A DNA stretch of 64,000 bases. It comes from Selaginella moellendorffii. Taxonomy: Eukaryota > Streptophyta > Lycopodiopsida > Selaginellales > Selaginellaceae. Shown piece after piece: positions 35,493 to 47,087 of this stretch; positions within the stretch are counted from its first letter, which is position 1; the number at the start of each line of letters is the position of its first letter. The position numbers and the translations under genes are program-made. Location: assembly GCF_000143415.4 (NCBI RefSeq), contig NW_003314360.1, positions 430,682 to 494,681 of the forward strand, in the 5' to 3' direction. The notes beneath the pieces were generated by a model, which worked only from the letters and a program-made list of their open reading frames with translations, did not search any database and had not been told where the DNA came from.

Positions 35493-35936
35493 CTAATAAT
35501 CACAAGTTGAAAATAGAAGTATTGATAAGTTTGTAAGTGAGTTTGTTAATAAAAGCTCATCCCTATGCTCTATCCGTAAACTCATTGATCTATTATCTAG
35601 TATAACTTGACCTCCTGGATAAAACATATTAAGGCAATTGGTTCCTATATAATAGACAGCTTCTTTGAAGTCTTCATATGATAATGCATGGTAGACTGCA
35701 ATACTAAGAAAACAACCTAAAGAGCCAACTCGACCACTATACACCCCTGGTATATAACCATTAGTAGCAAAATTATTCCATGCTCTAGATGCACACCTAC
35801 AAAACTCTTCTGTATTAGTTCCAGTATGAAATGTTCCAATACAGCTTTCAAAGGCTCTAGTGCTGTAAGATTGTGTCATTGTATAACATGCAAAAACAAT
35901 CATAATGATAGCAAAAGAGGATTTCCAGAATTCCAT
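35493..35936 (-). CDS. Small secreted cysteine-containing protein, unknown
   Basis: An uninterrupted ATG frame of 147 aa in otherwise stop-rich AT-rich DNA. Residues 1-25 look like a signal peptide: one Lys, then a hydrophobic run with IIMIVFA, and a Ser/Tyr cut region. The mature part has six cysteines, including CRC and widely spaced singles, with many Tyr, Asn and Gly. The length, charge balance and signal peptide argue for a gene, but I recognise no family. It lies alone between the two copies of the long direct repeat. It could be a lineage-specific secreted protein or a chance frame. No intron is needed. Confidence 0.5.
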   Translation of the reverse strand: MEFWKSSFAIIMIVFACYTMTQSYSTRAFESCIGTFHTGTNTEEFCRCASRAWNNFATNGYIPGVYSGRVGSLGCFLSIAVYHALSYEDFKEAVYYIGTNCLNMFYPGGQVILDNRSMSLRIEHRDELLLTNSLTNLSILLFSTCDY

Positions 35937-36117
35937 AGATATATTGTAAAGAAATTTATGTGAGACAATGTTATTGGTTTATAAAAATAAAAGATAATTC
36001 AATCCTAGTTCTCTTCAATGGGATGAGTTGATAAGAAAAAAGTCTTCTATAATGATCAATAGTAAAACTACAAAAAGTCATACTCATGCATTCTAAGACA
36101 AGACTGATGCTATGCCT

Positions 36118-36368
36118 GTCAAATAATTGTAAATGGTCTTAATTCAAACCTGTTGACAAATGTTGCAATGCATAATATTTTAATTTTATTAGTTGAGGAG
36201 TTTGGTATTATATATTTTAATGTTTTTACATAATATAGTAACAGATGGATACATTAGGTAATTGTTTTTAAGTTGGTTTGGTTGTCCTCAATAGTGGTCA
36301 TCAATAAGTTATCATTGCCCACTTTTAGTAAATCCTAAAATCTTCAGCTTGTTTATTTCATATATCAA

Positions 36369-36446
<78 letters not shown>

Positions 36447-38218
36447 GTTAATACACTAATTATAATAATATAGTTATATAGATCATGCATTTAAAACTGA
36501 ATCTAAACCAAAATTAAAATACCTATTTCTATATCCCAAATAGTCATATTGATGGAGATAAAGGGCATTTCAAGTTGTGTTTGGAGGGCAAAATTTAGTA
36601 GTTTTTTGCTCTAGTGTTTAGAATTGTGTTTTTATTTATTGATTCCCTTATTTTTTAGATCTAGATATATTCTAGCTTTTTGCCAGATCTTGGATTTTTA
36701 GCTATCAAATTTACTCTTTTTTCTAATCTTCATTATATTCCTTTTTTTTGCCAGATCCTACTGTCATAAATTGAGGAGTGTATGTTTTAGGCCATGTTGT
36801 TATGTTATTCTCAACCAACAAAAATTGTTTTTGCTAATATGCTATATGTTAATCAAGTTTTTAGTATTGTAAGATGATCTTATTGATCCTACTCCAATCC
36901 TTAGTGTGTTGCCATCATTAGTTTATCCAACATTTGATTACCTAACTTTGCCCCTTAAAACTATCCTGCCATGTAGTACATGATTACAAAACTTTTGTTC
37001 TTGGTGTTTTGCTTTCTCTTGCTAATGTGGAGTGTGATCATCATATCGAATGAAAAGATATAAATGATGCAATTCAGTTCTTAGAGGATATTTGAGGATT
37101 GAGTTTGTGATGACATTGTTTACAAGTTTGAGTGAATTCCTACTAACAAAGAATTTATTTACTGAAAGGATAACTTTAGAAATAAATTAAAGATTTTATG
37201 AGGTAATTTTACCTTTAACTTACCAATATTCTTTTTTTTTACCTTTCTTTCTTTCCTTGCTATTTCTTATTTCTTAGTATATTACTTATTAAAGATTTAG
37301 TAAGCAATAATCTATAAGAGGGAAGGGATATGTCTTGCATAGATAGAATGGATAGAATATCATGCCTCAAGTTAGTTAAGCCCTAAGGCTGATCTGTCCA
37401 AAGGTTTTTAAAGGGTTCATTATTTTTCCTATTGTTTATTTGGGTGGTGCTTGGTAGATGGTGTGAGAGTAAGGTTTTGCACTTTAGGTACAAACTGCTC
37501 TACATTGTTTCTAGAGACATTGTTAACACTTATAGCAATAGGGTAGTAGTTACTTGATACCATGCTTTAGTCACACCTCCTCAAAGTATTGGAAGGATGT
37601 GAGAGGTGCTCATGATCATAGAATACTTCACCCTCAATAACATGCCACCAATGCCAAAGTTCTAGGATATTGAAAATGCTATTAAGTACCATTACATCAG
37701 CTTTCCTCTTCTATGTTGGTGAGGTTAGTTGCCATCAAAGACACAAAAGACTACACACTAAGAAAAGGTTGGATCACATCTCAAACAAAAATGTTTTAGT
37801 TCACAAATAATACAAAGATCAAGTTCTAAAACCATGTAGATTGTGGTTGTCACTTGTCAAGAAGAGACTTTAAGAGAATGAGAAACACTAATTAGTTTTG
37901 TTTGTTTACTCTAGAGAAAAAGCTTAACAACATAAATTGCTTAACATGAGGTAACAATTGATGCCAAATGCTAACACAATGATGTTATGAATGGAGTTAA
38001 GCTAACTGAAACTTGAATGATTGATAATTGTAATAAACTTTTTATTGCAAATATGTATTTTGTGGAGTGAAAGATAATTGAATGAAGCTCATTGTTAAAC
38101 CCTTTTTGCAATAAAGCAGGACCTAAAACAAATAGAATATAAATTCATATTGTTTAGATGGATGTTGAAATGAATGCTTCAAAAGCCCTTTGAACAGTAG
38201 AAAACCAGACACAAAGGG
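36118..38218 (+). repeat. Long direct repeat, copy 2
   Basis: Shorter partner of 31549-34695. A segment near 37270-37360 (with the word agagggaaggga) is present in inverted form near 35165-35265 between the copies, showing nested rearrangement. Confidence 0.75.
36366..36442. repeat. Compound microsatellite (TATC)n-(TA)n-(TG)n
   Basis: It sits at the position equivalent to the (TA)n run of copy 1, so the two copies have diverged at the same locus. Confidence 0.95.
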
Positions 38219-39011
38219 ATATTTAATCTATCCAGAAAATAAAAAAGTTATAATATAGTGATCTAGTACATCACTTTCATTATAAAATATATACACACAA
38301 AAACATGAAATGAAGAGAGTCATCTTTCTTAGAAACAAAAACAAATGTAATACAATAATGAGCTAACCTACACCCCTTCTAATGCTATTTAAGGGCTGGG
38401 CAATTCACCAAGTTAGAAACAAGGAAGATTACAAGTTCATATTCTTAGTTCACTCACTTCCTACATTTCTCAACACCATAACAAAACTACATATCACACA
38501 GATAATCATATATACTCATAATATGGGAACAAGAACAAAAACAATGCATAGGCAAGACAATCTTCAACAAATATGAAGAGAAGGATGCAAAATACAAAGC
38601 ATCCATTGTAAAACTTGCACACCAGTCTCACCAAAATATAATATATATAGACCTTGTAATCTTCCTTATTTCCAGCTGGGAGAATTGCCTGGATGCAGTG
38701 CATCCTTAATTGTCATTTTAGTGTGAAAAACATAGTGTTAGCTTGTGCATTTTAAAGACTATTATGTTGTCCCGATGTAAACGCGAGCTAGAACTCCAAA
38801 CTCACCTCATTTAGCCAAGTGTCTTGTAGAGCTAGAATTGTAGCTCAAAGTTGCTCTCGATCAGGGGTTCTAAGGTTATCTTTCATACGAGGTGGCGAGA
38901 CTAGCAAACTTATATAATTGTACGTGTGAACCACATAGGATTGGTCACTGCGACTTGATTCTTGGTTCCCAGGTCTTAAGAATCTTGCAAATGGACTCCA
39001 CGGCCACTTTC
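38219..39011. other. Intergenic DNA at the transposon/gene boundary
   Basis: AT-rich to about 38760, then more balanced in composition. A loose inverted pair (gattacaag...caattcacc words near 38400 and 38660) is visible. No gene is called. Confidence 0.5.
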
Positions 39012-39732
39012 TTAAACACCTAGTAACGAGGAGCGAGCATTTCGCAAAAGCCATGCCTGGAATATGATAGAAAAACGTACCAGATCTTCGTGCACCCGCC
39101 GGAACGCTTGGCAGAAACGTTCCGCCCCTTCCTTTCCTAGCTGTGTGGAGACGACGAAGATTGAGAGTTTGCAAACATGCTGGTACTCACTATCCACAGA
39201 CCTTTGGCTCCGCCAGAGTTTTCACCTTCACCCAGAATGCTCCTGTCAAACTGGTGTTAAGAGAAAAGAAGAAGAAGAAGCAGAAGCTCACCGTGTGTAG
39301 TTCCCTGTGTTCCATTCTCATCCTTGTCCTTGGATCAAGTAAGATATACTGAACTGAAATGCTTCCTTGTTTCCACATACCTTGTCCAGAGATTGCGTCG
39401 AGAGTGGCCGATCTTCTTCCTGCCAGAACAATCATAAAAATGCTAGGAAAGATGAGATATCTAGAGCAAGAGCTTTCAAGTCTCACAATGATAGAGCTGA
39501 CACTTCGTGAGCAGCAAAGCGTCGCTAAAGCATGAGACATCCAATCAAGCAAGTCTCTCGACATGTCAGCAAATGCATAGCACAATGCGCGACTGCGCCC
39601 AATCCAATCGCCAAATGAGAGAAAGTGAAAGGGGGAGATCGAGATGGAGCTTACGCAGTAGTCACGGGAGCGCACGACTGGAAAGATCTGGAGAAGGCGC
39701 TGGAACTGATGATCCTGTATCTCCTTCGCCAT
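39012..39732 (-). CDS. Small five-exon protein of unknown function (107 aa)
   Basis: My model is complement(39012..39140, 39202..39242, 39292..39328, 39381..39419, 39655..39732), which closes exactly in frame at 107 aa with GT-AG introns of 49-61 bp plus a longer first intron. Exon 1 ends with FPVVRSRDYC. The middle reads GAFWVKVKTLAEPK, then LGKEGAERFCQAFRRVHEDL, predicted mostly helical. The last exon adds a hydrophobic tail to LLGV. No signal peptide and no domain I can name; it looks like a conserved small plant protein because the phase and amphipathic pattern hold across exons. Its ATG lies 76 bp from that of the FAM86-like gene on the other strand, so the two probably share a promoter. 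Confidence 0.6.
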
Positions 39733-39808
39733 TTCTTAGGGCTACGTGACACACCCGCGGTTCGATTCCCTTCCGCGACGAACAAAGAAACTTAGGGCAT
39801 CGGCGCCA
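39733..39808. promoter_or_regulatory. 76-bp divergent promoter region
   Basis: It separates the start codons of the 107-aa gene (minus) and the FAM86-like gene (plus). It contains cttaggg words on both sides and no TATA box. Bidirectional use is inferred from spacing. Confidence 0.45.
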
Positions 39809-41207
39809 ATGGAGGAGCTCGTGAGCGCCTATCGAGCAATGGAGGCGCCTTCGGTGATCGTATCCCTGGCCAGGTGATCCTTCTCGCGCGATAATCCATT
39901 CCAATGGGGTGATGCTTCTCAGGGGATTTGGCGGCGGATGCTTGTCAGAGCAAGTCCAACAAGTTTTTATGGATCGGTGTGTCAAAGACGAGGTATGCGT
40001 GATCGCATTTAATGTATGCCATGACTAAGCTCCCCTGTGTGAAAGATTTGCAGGATTTTTCCTCCAAGTTCTTCTTACATAAGAAACTGTCTTAAGCAAT
40101 TTATTCTTGCTGTGGAAGCCGAGTCGAGCTGCGCTTTGGATAGCCTTTACGACGAACACGCTGCGTTGCTGTTAAGGTGAAGCAAATCGAAAACTCCATT
40201 TCATCCTTTCGTTTTTCTCATATGGTTTCTCGTGACTTTCAGGATAGAAGACGGAAACAGCATGGCCTACAAGACGTTCTCTTATGCAGTACCGGGCGAG
40301 GATAAGCGCAGTGGAACCGTGACTCTTCGCCTGTCTCTTAACATGCTCGAAGGAGGCACGGGGTTTGTCCAATGGTTTTTTCTTGAGATTTTGTTTGATC
40401 ATCTGTTTCTTTAAGGTGCTTTTGCTGGCCTGCCGGAGTTTATCTGGCAGAGCTCGTTCTTTCGTATCCATGGCTGATCAAAGGCAAACGTTGTTTGGAG
40501 GTAATCCAATTTTCTAATAGTTTTGATAGATCTTTTGGAGATTCTATGTGGTATTAGCTGGGGTCCGGAGCGGGACTGGTTGGTGTCTGTCTAGCTAGGC
40601 AACAACCTTTTGAGGTTTGTGCTGTCAAATCTTCTCTCACGTTCAAACTTCAAAATCAGTTGTGCAGCTTGTTTTGACGGATGGTGACCTCTCGACCTTC
40701 GCAAATCTCAGGCACAATCTTGAAATCAACGGAATCGTGTTGGATACAGACGAACAAGAAAAGGTTGCGCTCTTGTCTTCTTGTTTTTGTAACTTATTGT
40801 TCTAGACACAGGTCAAGTGTCGTCGCTTGGAGTGGGAGGACGCGTGTTCTACGGAACTTTATAAAGCTGATATCATGTAAGTGGTATTATAATGAGTAGT
40901 TTTCCTCGTGTTGATTGATGGCTCCAACAGTTTGGGCGCAGATATCATCTATGACACTGCTTGTATACCACACCTTGTAAAAGTTCTTGCGCTTTTACTT
41001 CAGGCAGATGCTGGCACCGAGGCAATTCTCGCAACCGTGAAACGAAATCCCGTTACCATATCGTCATTCTGTGATGCTGCCACCCAAGCTGGTCTCGAGG
41101 TTTCGGATGTATCAAGGACAATGGTACCTCTGAAATGCTTTCAGGGCCTGGTCTCGTTTGACAATTCGGACATGCTGCTTCACAAGGTTGTTGCCAAGCC
41201 AGTTTAG
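39809..41207 (+). CDS. FAM86-type (eEF2-lysine) methyltransferase, Methyltransf_16 family
   Basis: My nine-exon model closes exactly at 323 aa: 39809..39873, 39923..39992, 40046..40176, 40243..40362, 40416..40500, 40558..40614, 40668..40763, 40806..40876, 40931..41207. The N-terminal FAM86 region has FPPSSSYIRNCLKQFI. The catalytic half has CWPAGVYLAELVLS, SAM-binding motif I (LELGSGAGLVGVCLA, spanning an exon join), VLTDGD at the acidic ribose-binding position, NLRHNLEING and LGADIIYD at motif post-II. Animal and yeast relatives trimethylate a lysine in elongation factor 2; the same role is inferred here. Cytosolic, with no targeting signal seen. Introns are mostly 49-66 bp. Main alternative: another family-16 lysine methyltransferase. 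Confidence 0.85.
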
Positions 41208-41528
41208 AGCGTGATCCCGCTTGAAAAACAAATTTTTATTCTAAAAGAGAATGAGGAAACATGAAGGTGGAAGGTACTGCAGAAGTTCCTCGCTGATCTT
41301 GTTTCTAACTCAGACCGTAATTGCTACAGACTAAACTCATCGCAAGAACTCCGGCTCGTGCAAAGATCGTCGGGCCCAAAAGCCAGGTTTGTCATGTCAG
41401 TGGGATCCAAGTTAAGACGAAGCTAACGATTCCGTGCGTGTGTAGGTGTGTCACATATGCGTCATGAGTTCGCAGCGCCGAATGGTCACACGTCCTTGCT
41501 CGCAGTTGATCTTTGCGTTTCAGCCGAC

Positions 41529-41534
41529 TATAAA
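41529..41534 (+). promoter_or_regulatory. TATA box of the lipid-transfer protein gene
   Basis: TATAAA in the context gactataaaagc, 73 bp before the ATG at 41602. It supports that ATG over the upstream open frame that begins at 41446. Confidence 0.7.
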
Positions 41535-41601
41535 AGCTCGTCGCTGCGATCCGACAGCAGAAGCTATTTTTCTTCCTTTTCTGACAGTCTCGAGAGAAAG
41601 G

Positions 41602-41928
41602 ATGGAGTCAGGTGCAGCTCGCGTGTCCGCACTCCTGGTGCTGCTGTTGGTGCTCGTCTCGTGGCGTGGCTCCGAATCGTGCGACGACAGCAACGCACTT
41701 GCGCAGCTCAGCGACTGTGCCGATTACGTTCACACCGGCTCGACGACCGCCAATCCCCCGGCAGCCTGCTGCCAGGAGCTCAAAGGCATCGATATAACGT
41801 GCATGTGTGCCGCGGTCCGCAGTGGCGCTGGCGGGACTCCTCCTTCGGGACTCAACGTCACGAGGGTGCTGCTGCTTCCGTCGCAATGCGGCTTGACGCC
41901 CGTGGATTGCTCCACCCCCAGCAACTGA
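41602..41928 (+). CDS. Non-specific lipid-transfer protein (nsLTP)
   Basis: 108 aa, single exon. Residues 1-25 are a classic signal peptide with the hydrophobic run ALLVLLLVLVSW. The mature part shows the eight-cysteine pattern: C, 11 residues, C (DCADYVHTG), then CC (AACCQEL), CMC (the CXC of helix 3), C (QCGL) and C (DCST). This fold is held by four disulfides around a lipid-binding cavity. Such proteins are secreted and carry lipids to cuticle or membranes. The 83-residue mature part and no obvious GPI-type C-terminal hydrophobic tail suggest a soluble apoplastic form. The upstream region has an ordinary TATA box. Confidence 0.88.
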   Translation: MESGAARVSALLVLLLVLVSWRGSESCDDSNALAQLSDCADYVHTGSTTANPPAACCQELKGIDITCMCAAVRSGAGGTPPSGLNVTRVLLLPSQCGLTPVDCSTPSN

Positions 41929-42149
41929 TCGAGGTAGCAAAGTTTGTTTTTTTTTTTTTTTTTCCTTTCTGCTTTGCTCACTTACGAGTTTCACCGTGTT
42001 GGTTCTTTCTCCAGATCACACACTTGAAATAAGTGTCTTCTCCTGAAAATAAGCTCAGCAGCAGCACTTGTCCACGGGAGAGACCAAAATCCATACGTGA
42101 ATCAAGTAAGAGACATTTGCTTTTTAGAAATCTAGCGCTTTGTGTGTGT

Positions 42150-42335
42150 CGTCGCGTCTCGTCTCGTCTCTCTTTGTCGCTTATCATTCTTCGCATTCTT
42201 CTTCTCACTCTCATTCGCTCGCTCGACGATTGCATCCCAATCCATGTTTGTGTGTCTGTTGCTTTCTCTCACTCTCTCTCTCTCTCTCGCTCTCGCTCTC
42301 ACACTCTCTCTCACACACTCGCTCGCTCTCTTCCA
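42150..42335. repeat. CT-rich low-complexity tract
   Basis: A pyrimidine-rich run, with (CT)n at about 42268-42315, gives long Ser/Leu/Arg frames on both strands that are not genes. Confidence 0.85.
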
Positions 42336-43555
42336 TGCACGCTCTAGTCTGCTCTCGGCCAGTTATAAAAAATCTTTGTCCCTTTGACTTCATGGCGAGA
42401 GCAACAATTTCAATGCACGAACGGCGGTGATGATCGCGCTTTGACTTTGCAACTCTGGCGCGGTGGAGCCATGGTCAACACATCCCAAAACTCTCTGTTG
42501 TTTTGGATAGAAATCGATGCGTAGCATTTGACTTTGCAATGGCGTGGAAGGTGGCGGTGGTGACAAACTTGGAGAACCCTAGTGTGCGGCGCTAGCGCCT
42601 AGGCTTTTTCACAAGCACCCAAAAGAATCTTTAGGCATTGACTCTTCCCTTTGATTCAATCGATTCAATCAAACAAAAGTATTTTCTCGCTATCTTTCAG
42701 TTCTAAGTATGGGGAAAAGGTGGTGAGTCGTGAGTGAGTTCTCATAAGTTCTGTGTTATGAGATCTTTGTTTTTGATCGACACAAAGCAAACCATACAAA
42801 CTATGTAGGTAGTAAAAGAAGAGTTCTTTATTTTTGCATCGCGAGACGTAAACAACGCCGCACGAGCGTGGAATTTTGTCTAAACCGCCAGCATTTATAA
42901 CCCCGCGCCATTAAATCCTGGCCGTCACCTCCTTAATCTCCACACATCCTGCGGTTGCAACCACCCCACGTGGGTGTTATTCCCTTTACCCCCTTGTATT
43001 ATCACTTTATTGACGTGCACGACGAGCCATCGCGCCCGTCAAGCCCGTCTCCCTCTTCTCTCTTTTCTTTTGCCATCGCCATTGCCATAGCCGGAAGGAA
43101 AGCAGTGAAAGAAAAGAATTAACGCCGCGGTCTTGTGCCCAAAGCTCACTCACAGCTGTGGAGCATTTGTTGGAGCGCGCTGTCTCGCGACAGATCTCTC
43201 GGATCTTTGTCCCAATTCTCCATCCCGGTCGCGTTTTCCAGCGGCGTTTCGGAGGGCGGCGCGGGAGCTCTCAAATCGGCGGGCATTCCTCTCATCTCAC
43301 AGGTTCTTGTCTTCGCTAGCCTTGCTCGCCCAGAATCAAGGAAAGCGAAGAAGCTGGGAGGAGCGAATTGGGTCTATCCATGAAAACAGGCACCAGGGGG
43401 AATCTGGCTTGGGTGGTCGGCTGCTAGGAGGTGTTTGTCAAGTGGGTTGTGGCCGGAATTGGAGATGGAGCTCCCAGATCGCAGGAGAGATTGATAGGTC
43501 GGCCAAAGTGGAGGTGGGTTTTCGCGGCTTGGTTGCTTGGCTCCACACAGACCCT
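42336..43555. other. Intergenic and 5' region of the hydroxyproline-rich gene
   Basis: About 1.2 kb without a supported coding region. A G-box (CACGTG) lies near 42967 and a pyrimidine-rich stretch near 43040-43070. The segment 43090-43555 looks like a long 5' UTR with short upstream open frames, in which 192- and 82-residue frames overlap without domain content. Confidence 0.45.
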
Positions 43556-45540
43556 ATGCCTGGGGTTATGGCCAACACTGACAACCAAGGCAATGTGGTG
43601 CCACAGCGAGACCCTTCGCCCGAGCTCCAGGTACTTTCACCCTTTCACTGGATAGAACTTAGAACAAAGAAAAAAGAAAAAAGTTTGCTCTTCGTGCGCT
43701 CGCTCGAGTGAAAGTGGAGAGTGTGAGAGTAGAGTGGAGTGAAGCAAGCATCGGTTTCTTAGTGCTAGATTTTGTTTTGTGGCTGCGTGCTTTCTTCAAG
43801 GCGAGCGAGCGTTACTGAATCGCGATAGAAAAGAATAGTTTAAGCTGGTTCTCTAGCGGAACGAGAAGAACTTACACTCGTTTTTTTTCGTGTTCTTGTT
43901 CTTCGCAGCGGCAGCGAGGGAAGTGCTGGGGGAAATTCTGGTGCCTCGGCTCCTCCCGGAAGCGAGGAATGCGAATTTGCCCCGCGAGACAAGAAGGCCC
44001 GGCGTCGGCCACCAATGCATGGACAAACGGAGCTTCGTCCTCCACCGCCGCCAACCAGTTCGTCGGCCTCTCGCCATCGCTGCTAGCACCGCCATCCTCC
44101 CCGGCGTCCTTCGCAAACTCGGGGAATCCTTCCACGGTGCAGTCCCCCGCCAGCTTCACCGTCTCGCTCTGCGTCCCCGCCGCCAGCTCCTGCTCCCCGG
44201 CCTTCGACTCCACCGCCACCATGTTTACCATCGGACCATACGCTCACGAGACGACGCTCGTCACCCCGCCAGCTTTCTCGGCCTTCACCACCGCGCCGTC
44301 CACCGCTCCATTCACGCCGCCGCCGGAGCTCGCGCACCTCACCACCCCGTCCTCGCCCGACGTTCCATTCGCGCAGCTCTTGACGTCGCTCAAGAACAAA
44401 GGCGCGGTGGCGGGAGGAGCGGCGCCGCCATACTCGGCCTCGCCGTTTGCGTCACCCGACTACGTGTCCCGGGGCGACATGCAACCGTCGTATCACTTGT
44501 ATCCCGAGAGCCCGCTCACCAGCCTCATCTCTCCGGCCTCCGGGGTGTCCGAGTCGGGGCCTCCATCGCCGCTACCCGAGCTCGAGTTCCCGGCAGCCAT
44601 CACTGCGGCCAAGGCGGCCAAGGCCACCAGCGTCCGCTTGGCTGTGAGCTTGTGCGACCGGCGAGCTGTGAGACTGGGACACGAGACGCCACGGTCGCTG
44701 GACTCCAACAATCACTCGAGGGAGCTGGAGCCAATCAAGATCTTGAGTCCTCCGAGGGGGCAGTACGAGGAGAGGTGGTGCTCCAGGACGCTCGACTCGT
44801 GCTCCACGTCGAGTAACGCTGTTGCTGCTACCAAGTCGATGGAGGAGTTGCCGCGGCGGAGTCATTCGTGTGGTGGGATCGATGAAGTGGAGCTCAAGAG
44901 ATCGCTGTCACAAGTTGGAGCTCTTCCGCGAGGTGGAGACGATGACGATCGGGCTGACGCAGATGTAGATACGATGGTGGTGGAGGATTCGCAGCAGCCG
45001 ACGTCGGCTTTGCTCAGGGGTGGCGACGATGATATCTCGGACTCTCTCCGGGACGAAGAAGGAAGAACAGAGAAGAACAACGACCTTGCTGCTACTGCTA
45101 CTGCTGAGACAACAACGCATTCTCGGCCTATCGAAGAAGATGGAGTTGGAGTTTGCTCGTCTTCTTCATCGTCTTCTTGTTTGGACAAGTCGGGTGATGT
45201 GGAAGGAGAACCGAAGAGATACGAAGAACAGGCACTCGAGTCGCCTCGAAGCGACTGTGGGATCGTTCTGGAAGTGGAGATCACTCCGGACGATCTCGTC
45301 AAGGTGAACATCACAGGTGCCAAGAACAAGAAGAATGGCATCGTCACCAAGAAGAATGGCTTCCACCACCACCACCACCACCACCACCACAACCATAACC
45401 ATCGAAATGGTTTTGTGGCGAGCTCCAAGTCGAGCTGGGAAGACTTGGACGCCATGTCTGTGGATTGCATGGAGCTCAACCTGGCCGATAACACCATCAA
45501 ATCGCCTCTCAAGTCTTCTCCCACCATGGATTCATGCTAA
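43556..45540 (+). CDS. Hydroxyproline-rich glycoprotein family-like protein (plant conserved)
   Basis: My model is 43556..43630 plus 43909..45540 with a 278-bp intron: 568 aa. The second exon opens with RGKCWGKFWCLGSSRKR, matching the conserved basic Trp/Cys block at the start of this plant family. At about residues 130-175 it has FTIGPYAHET, PPAFSAFTTAPSTAPFTPPPE and HLTTPSSPDVPFAQLL, the signature of the family annotated in Arabidopsis as hydroxyproline-rich glycoprotein family proteins. Despite the name there is no signal peptide, and function is unknown. The C-terminal half is acidic and Ser-rich and contains a nine-histidine run near residue 510. An in-frame second start (43568) is four codons in. 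Confidence 0.8.
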
Positions 45541-46566
45541 AGTTTGTGCTTGTGGTAAGCTCTCTCTCTTTTCTACGTTTTCCTTTCTTCTTTCAAACAA
45601 GACATCTTGGAGCTCGCAAGCTAAGTAGATTGGCGCTGTTGATTCCAGCCCCTCCTGTTAATTATTTTCACAGAAGCAACTAAGTTTTTTTTTTCTTCCT
45701 CCATCCAACTCTTGCGTTGTGAGTGGTGAGTCGAGAGGAAGGAGAAAAGGAACAAAGAGTGCTAGAACGTCATGATCTGGTGAAGCACAGGACAGTGATG
45801 TAAAAAGCACAGCATAACGTATGGAGGGGATTGGGAAGAACACGCATGATCTTGTCAAGGTACTCAACAAATCGACCGAGAACACTCTTCTGACCTGGTA
45901 GAGCCGGAGGAGGAGGGGGAGGAGGCGCGAGTAAATTCTCCGAGCTTCTTCTCACGTAGAGCACGACTCCTCGTCGTTCCAATTCACACGACAAGCTGGT
46001 GTAGTCACTGCTACTACTCTTAGCATCACTTTCGAGTGTAATTGCCAAGGCCATTGAATGATCTCGCTCGCTCGAAGCAAAGAAAACGAATCCTGGAAAC
46101 AATTGAGCACTCAAGAGCTTTCCTTTTGGTTCTTCTCGATCGCGAGGAGGAGCAAAATGTTATCCTCAAGAATCTGAGCAGAGAGAAATGTAGCTATAAG
46201 ATGGCTCTGATTGATTGATTGATTGCCTTTGCAAAACATGGGACCCTCTCTTGATGTCCGAGTCGAAAGGAAAAGGAGAAAAAAGAGACACTTTCGGCAA
46301 GGAACGATGTGATACTCTACTCTTCCAGAAAAGAAAGAAGGAAACAAAAAAATGTATGTACAGTTGCTTGCGTGATGCGAGAAAAGGAGGAAGTTTCATG
46401 TCGAAGATCACCTAGAAACGTGAGTGGATCAATGAATGCTAGAAGAAAGAAGAAAGGAAGGAAAAATTCTCGTACCTTTTCTCCTCTCTTTTCGAGCAGC
46501 GTGTTAATCCGTGCTGATCGAGCGAGCTCTCGAAATCTCTAGAAACCTTTAGTGGAAGTGAGAGAT
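45541..46566. other. Intergenic between two convergent genes
   Basis: About 1 kb holding the 3' UTRs of the hydroxyproline-rich gene (plus) and the AFP-like gene (minus). A minus-strand frame at 45770-46114 has a seven-proline run but no recognisable domain, so I do not call it. Confidence 0.45.
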
Positions 46567-47056
46567 TCAAATCTGTGTCGCAGTTCTCCTGCCCGGGCTG
46601 ACGACGATACACTTTTCGGGATTGGCAACGTCCACTCCACCGGCGTGCTCCACAAACTCCTTGGCACTCATGTGTCGTCCATGGCAGGCACACACAATCT
46701 TCACCTCGCCCTTCTTGTATGCGAACAAAACTCCCGTCACCGTCTTGCCATTGGGTCCCGTTCCAGTCGTCGTCACCCACGGCAGATCGCTCACCACACT
46801 GCTGCTGCTGGATCGTGCCACCATCGCTGCTGCCTGGCTCGACCTCTCCGGATCTTCCCAGCCTACTGCGCCGTCAACTTGCTGTTCTTGCTGCGGCTTC
46901 TTGGGGCTCCGGAACGCCGAGCTCGTGCTGCTTCGCCTGCTCCAGCTATCCACGGACGAGCCCATGCTTGATCGCATAGCAGCGCCCTCCGACAAAGTTC
47001 TCATCAACGACCTGTTGCATCGAACCGGGCTTGGAGCGCGGAGGGTGCTGCTTCTT

Positions 47057-47087
<31 letters not shown>

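Noticed and set aside
41446-41601. A 53-residue N-terminal extension of the lipid-transfer protein
   Set aside because: The signal peptide starts at the ATG at 41602 and a TATA box at 41529 lies within the proposed extension.
43890-44816. 308-residue frame overlapping the hydroxyproline-rich gene
   Set aside because: It is a shifted frame of the same GC-rich exon; the family signature FTIGPYAHET is in the other frame.
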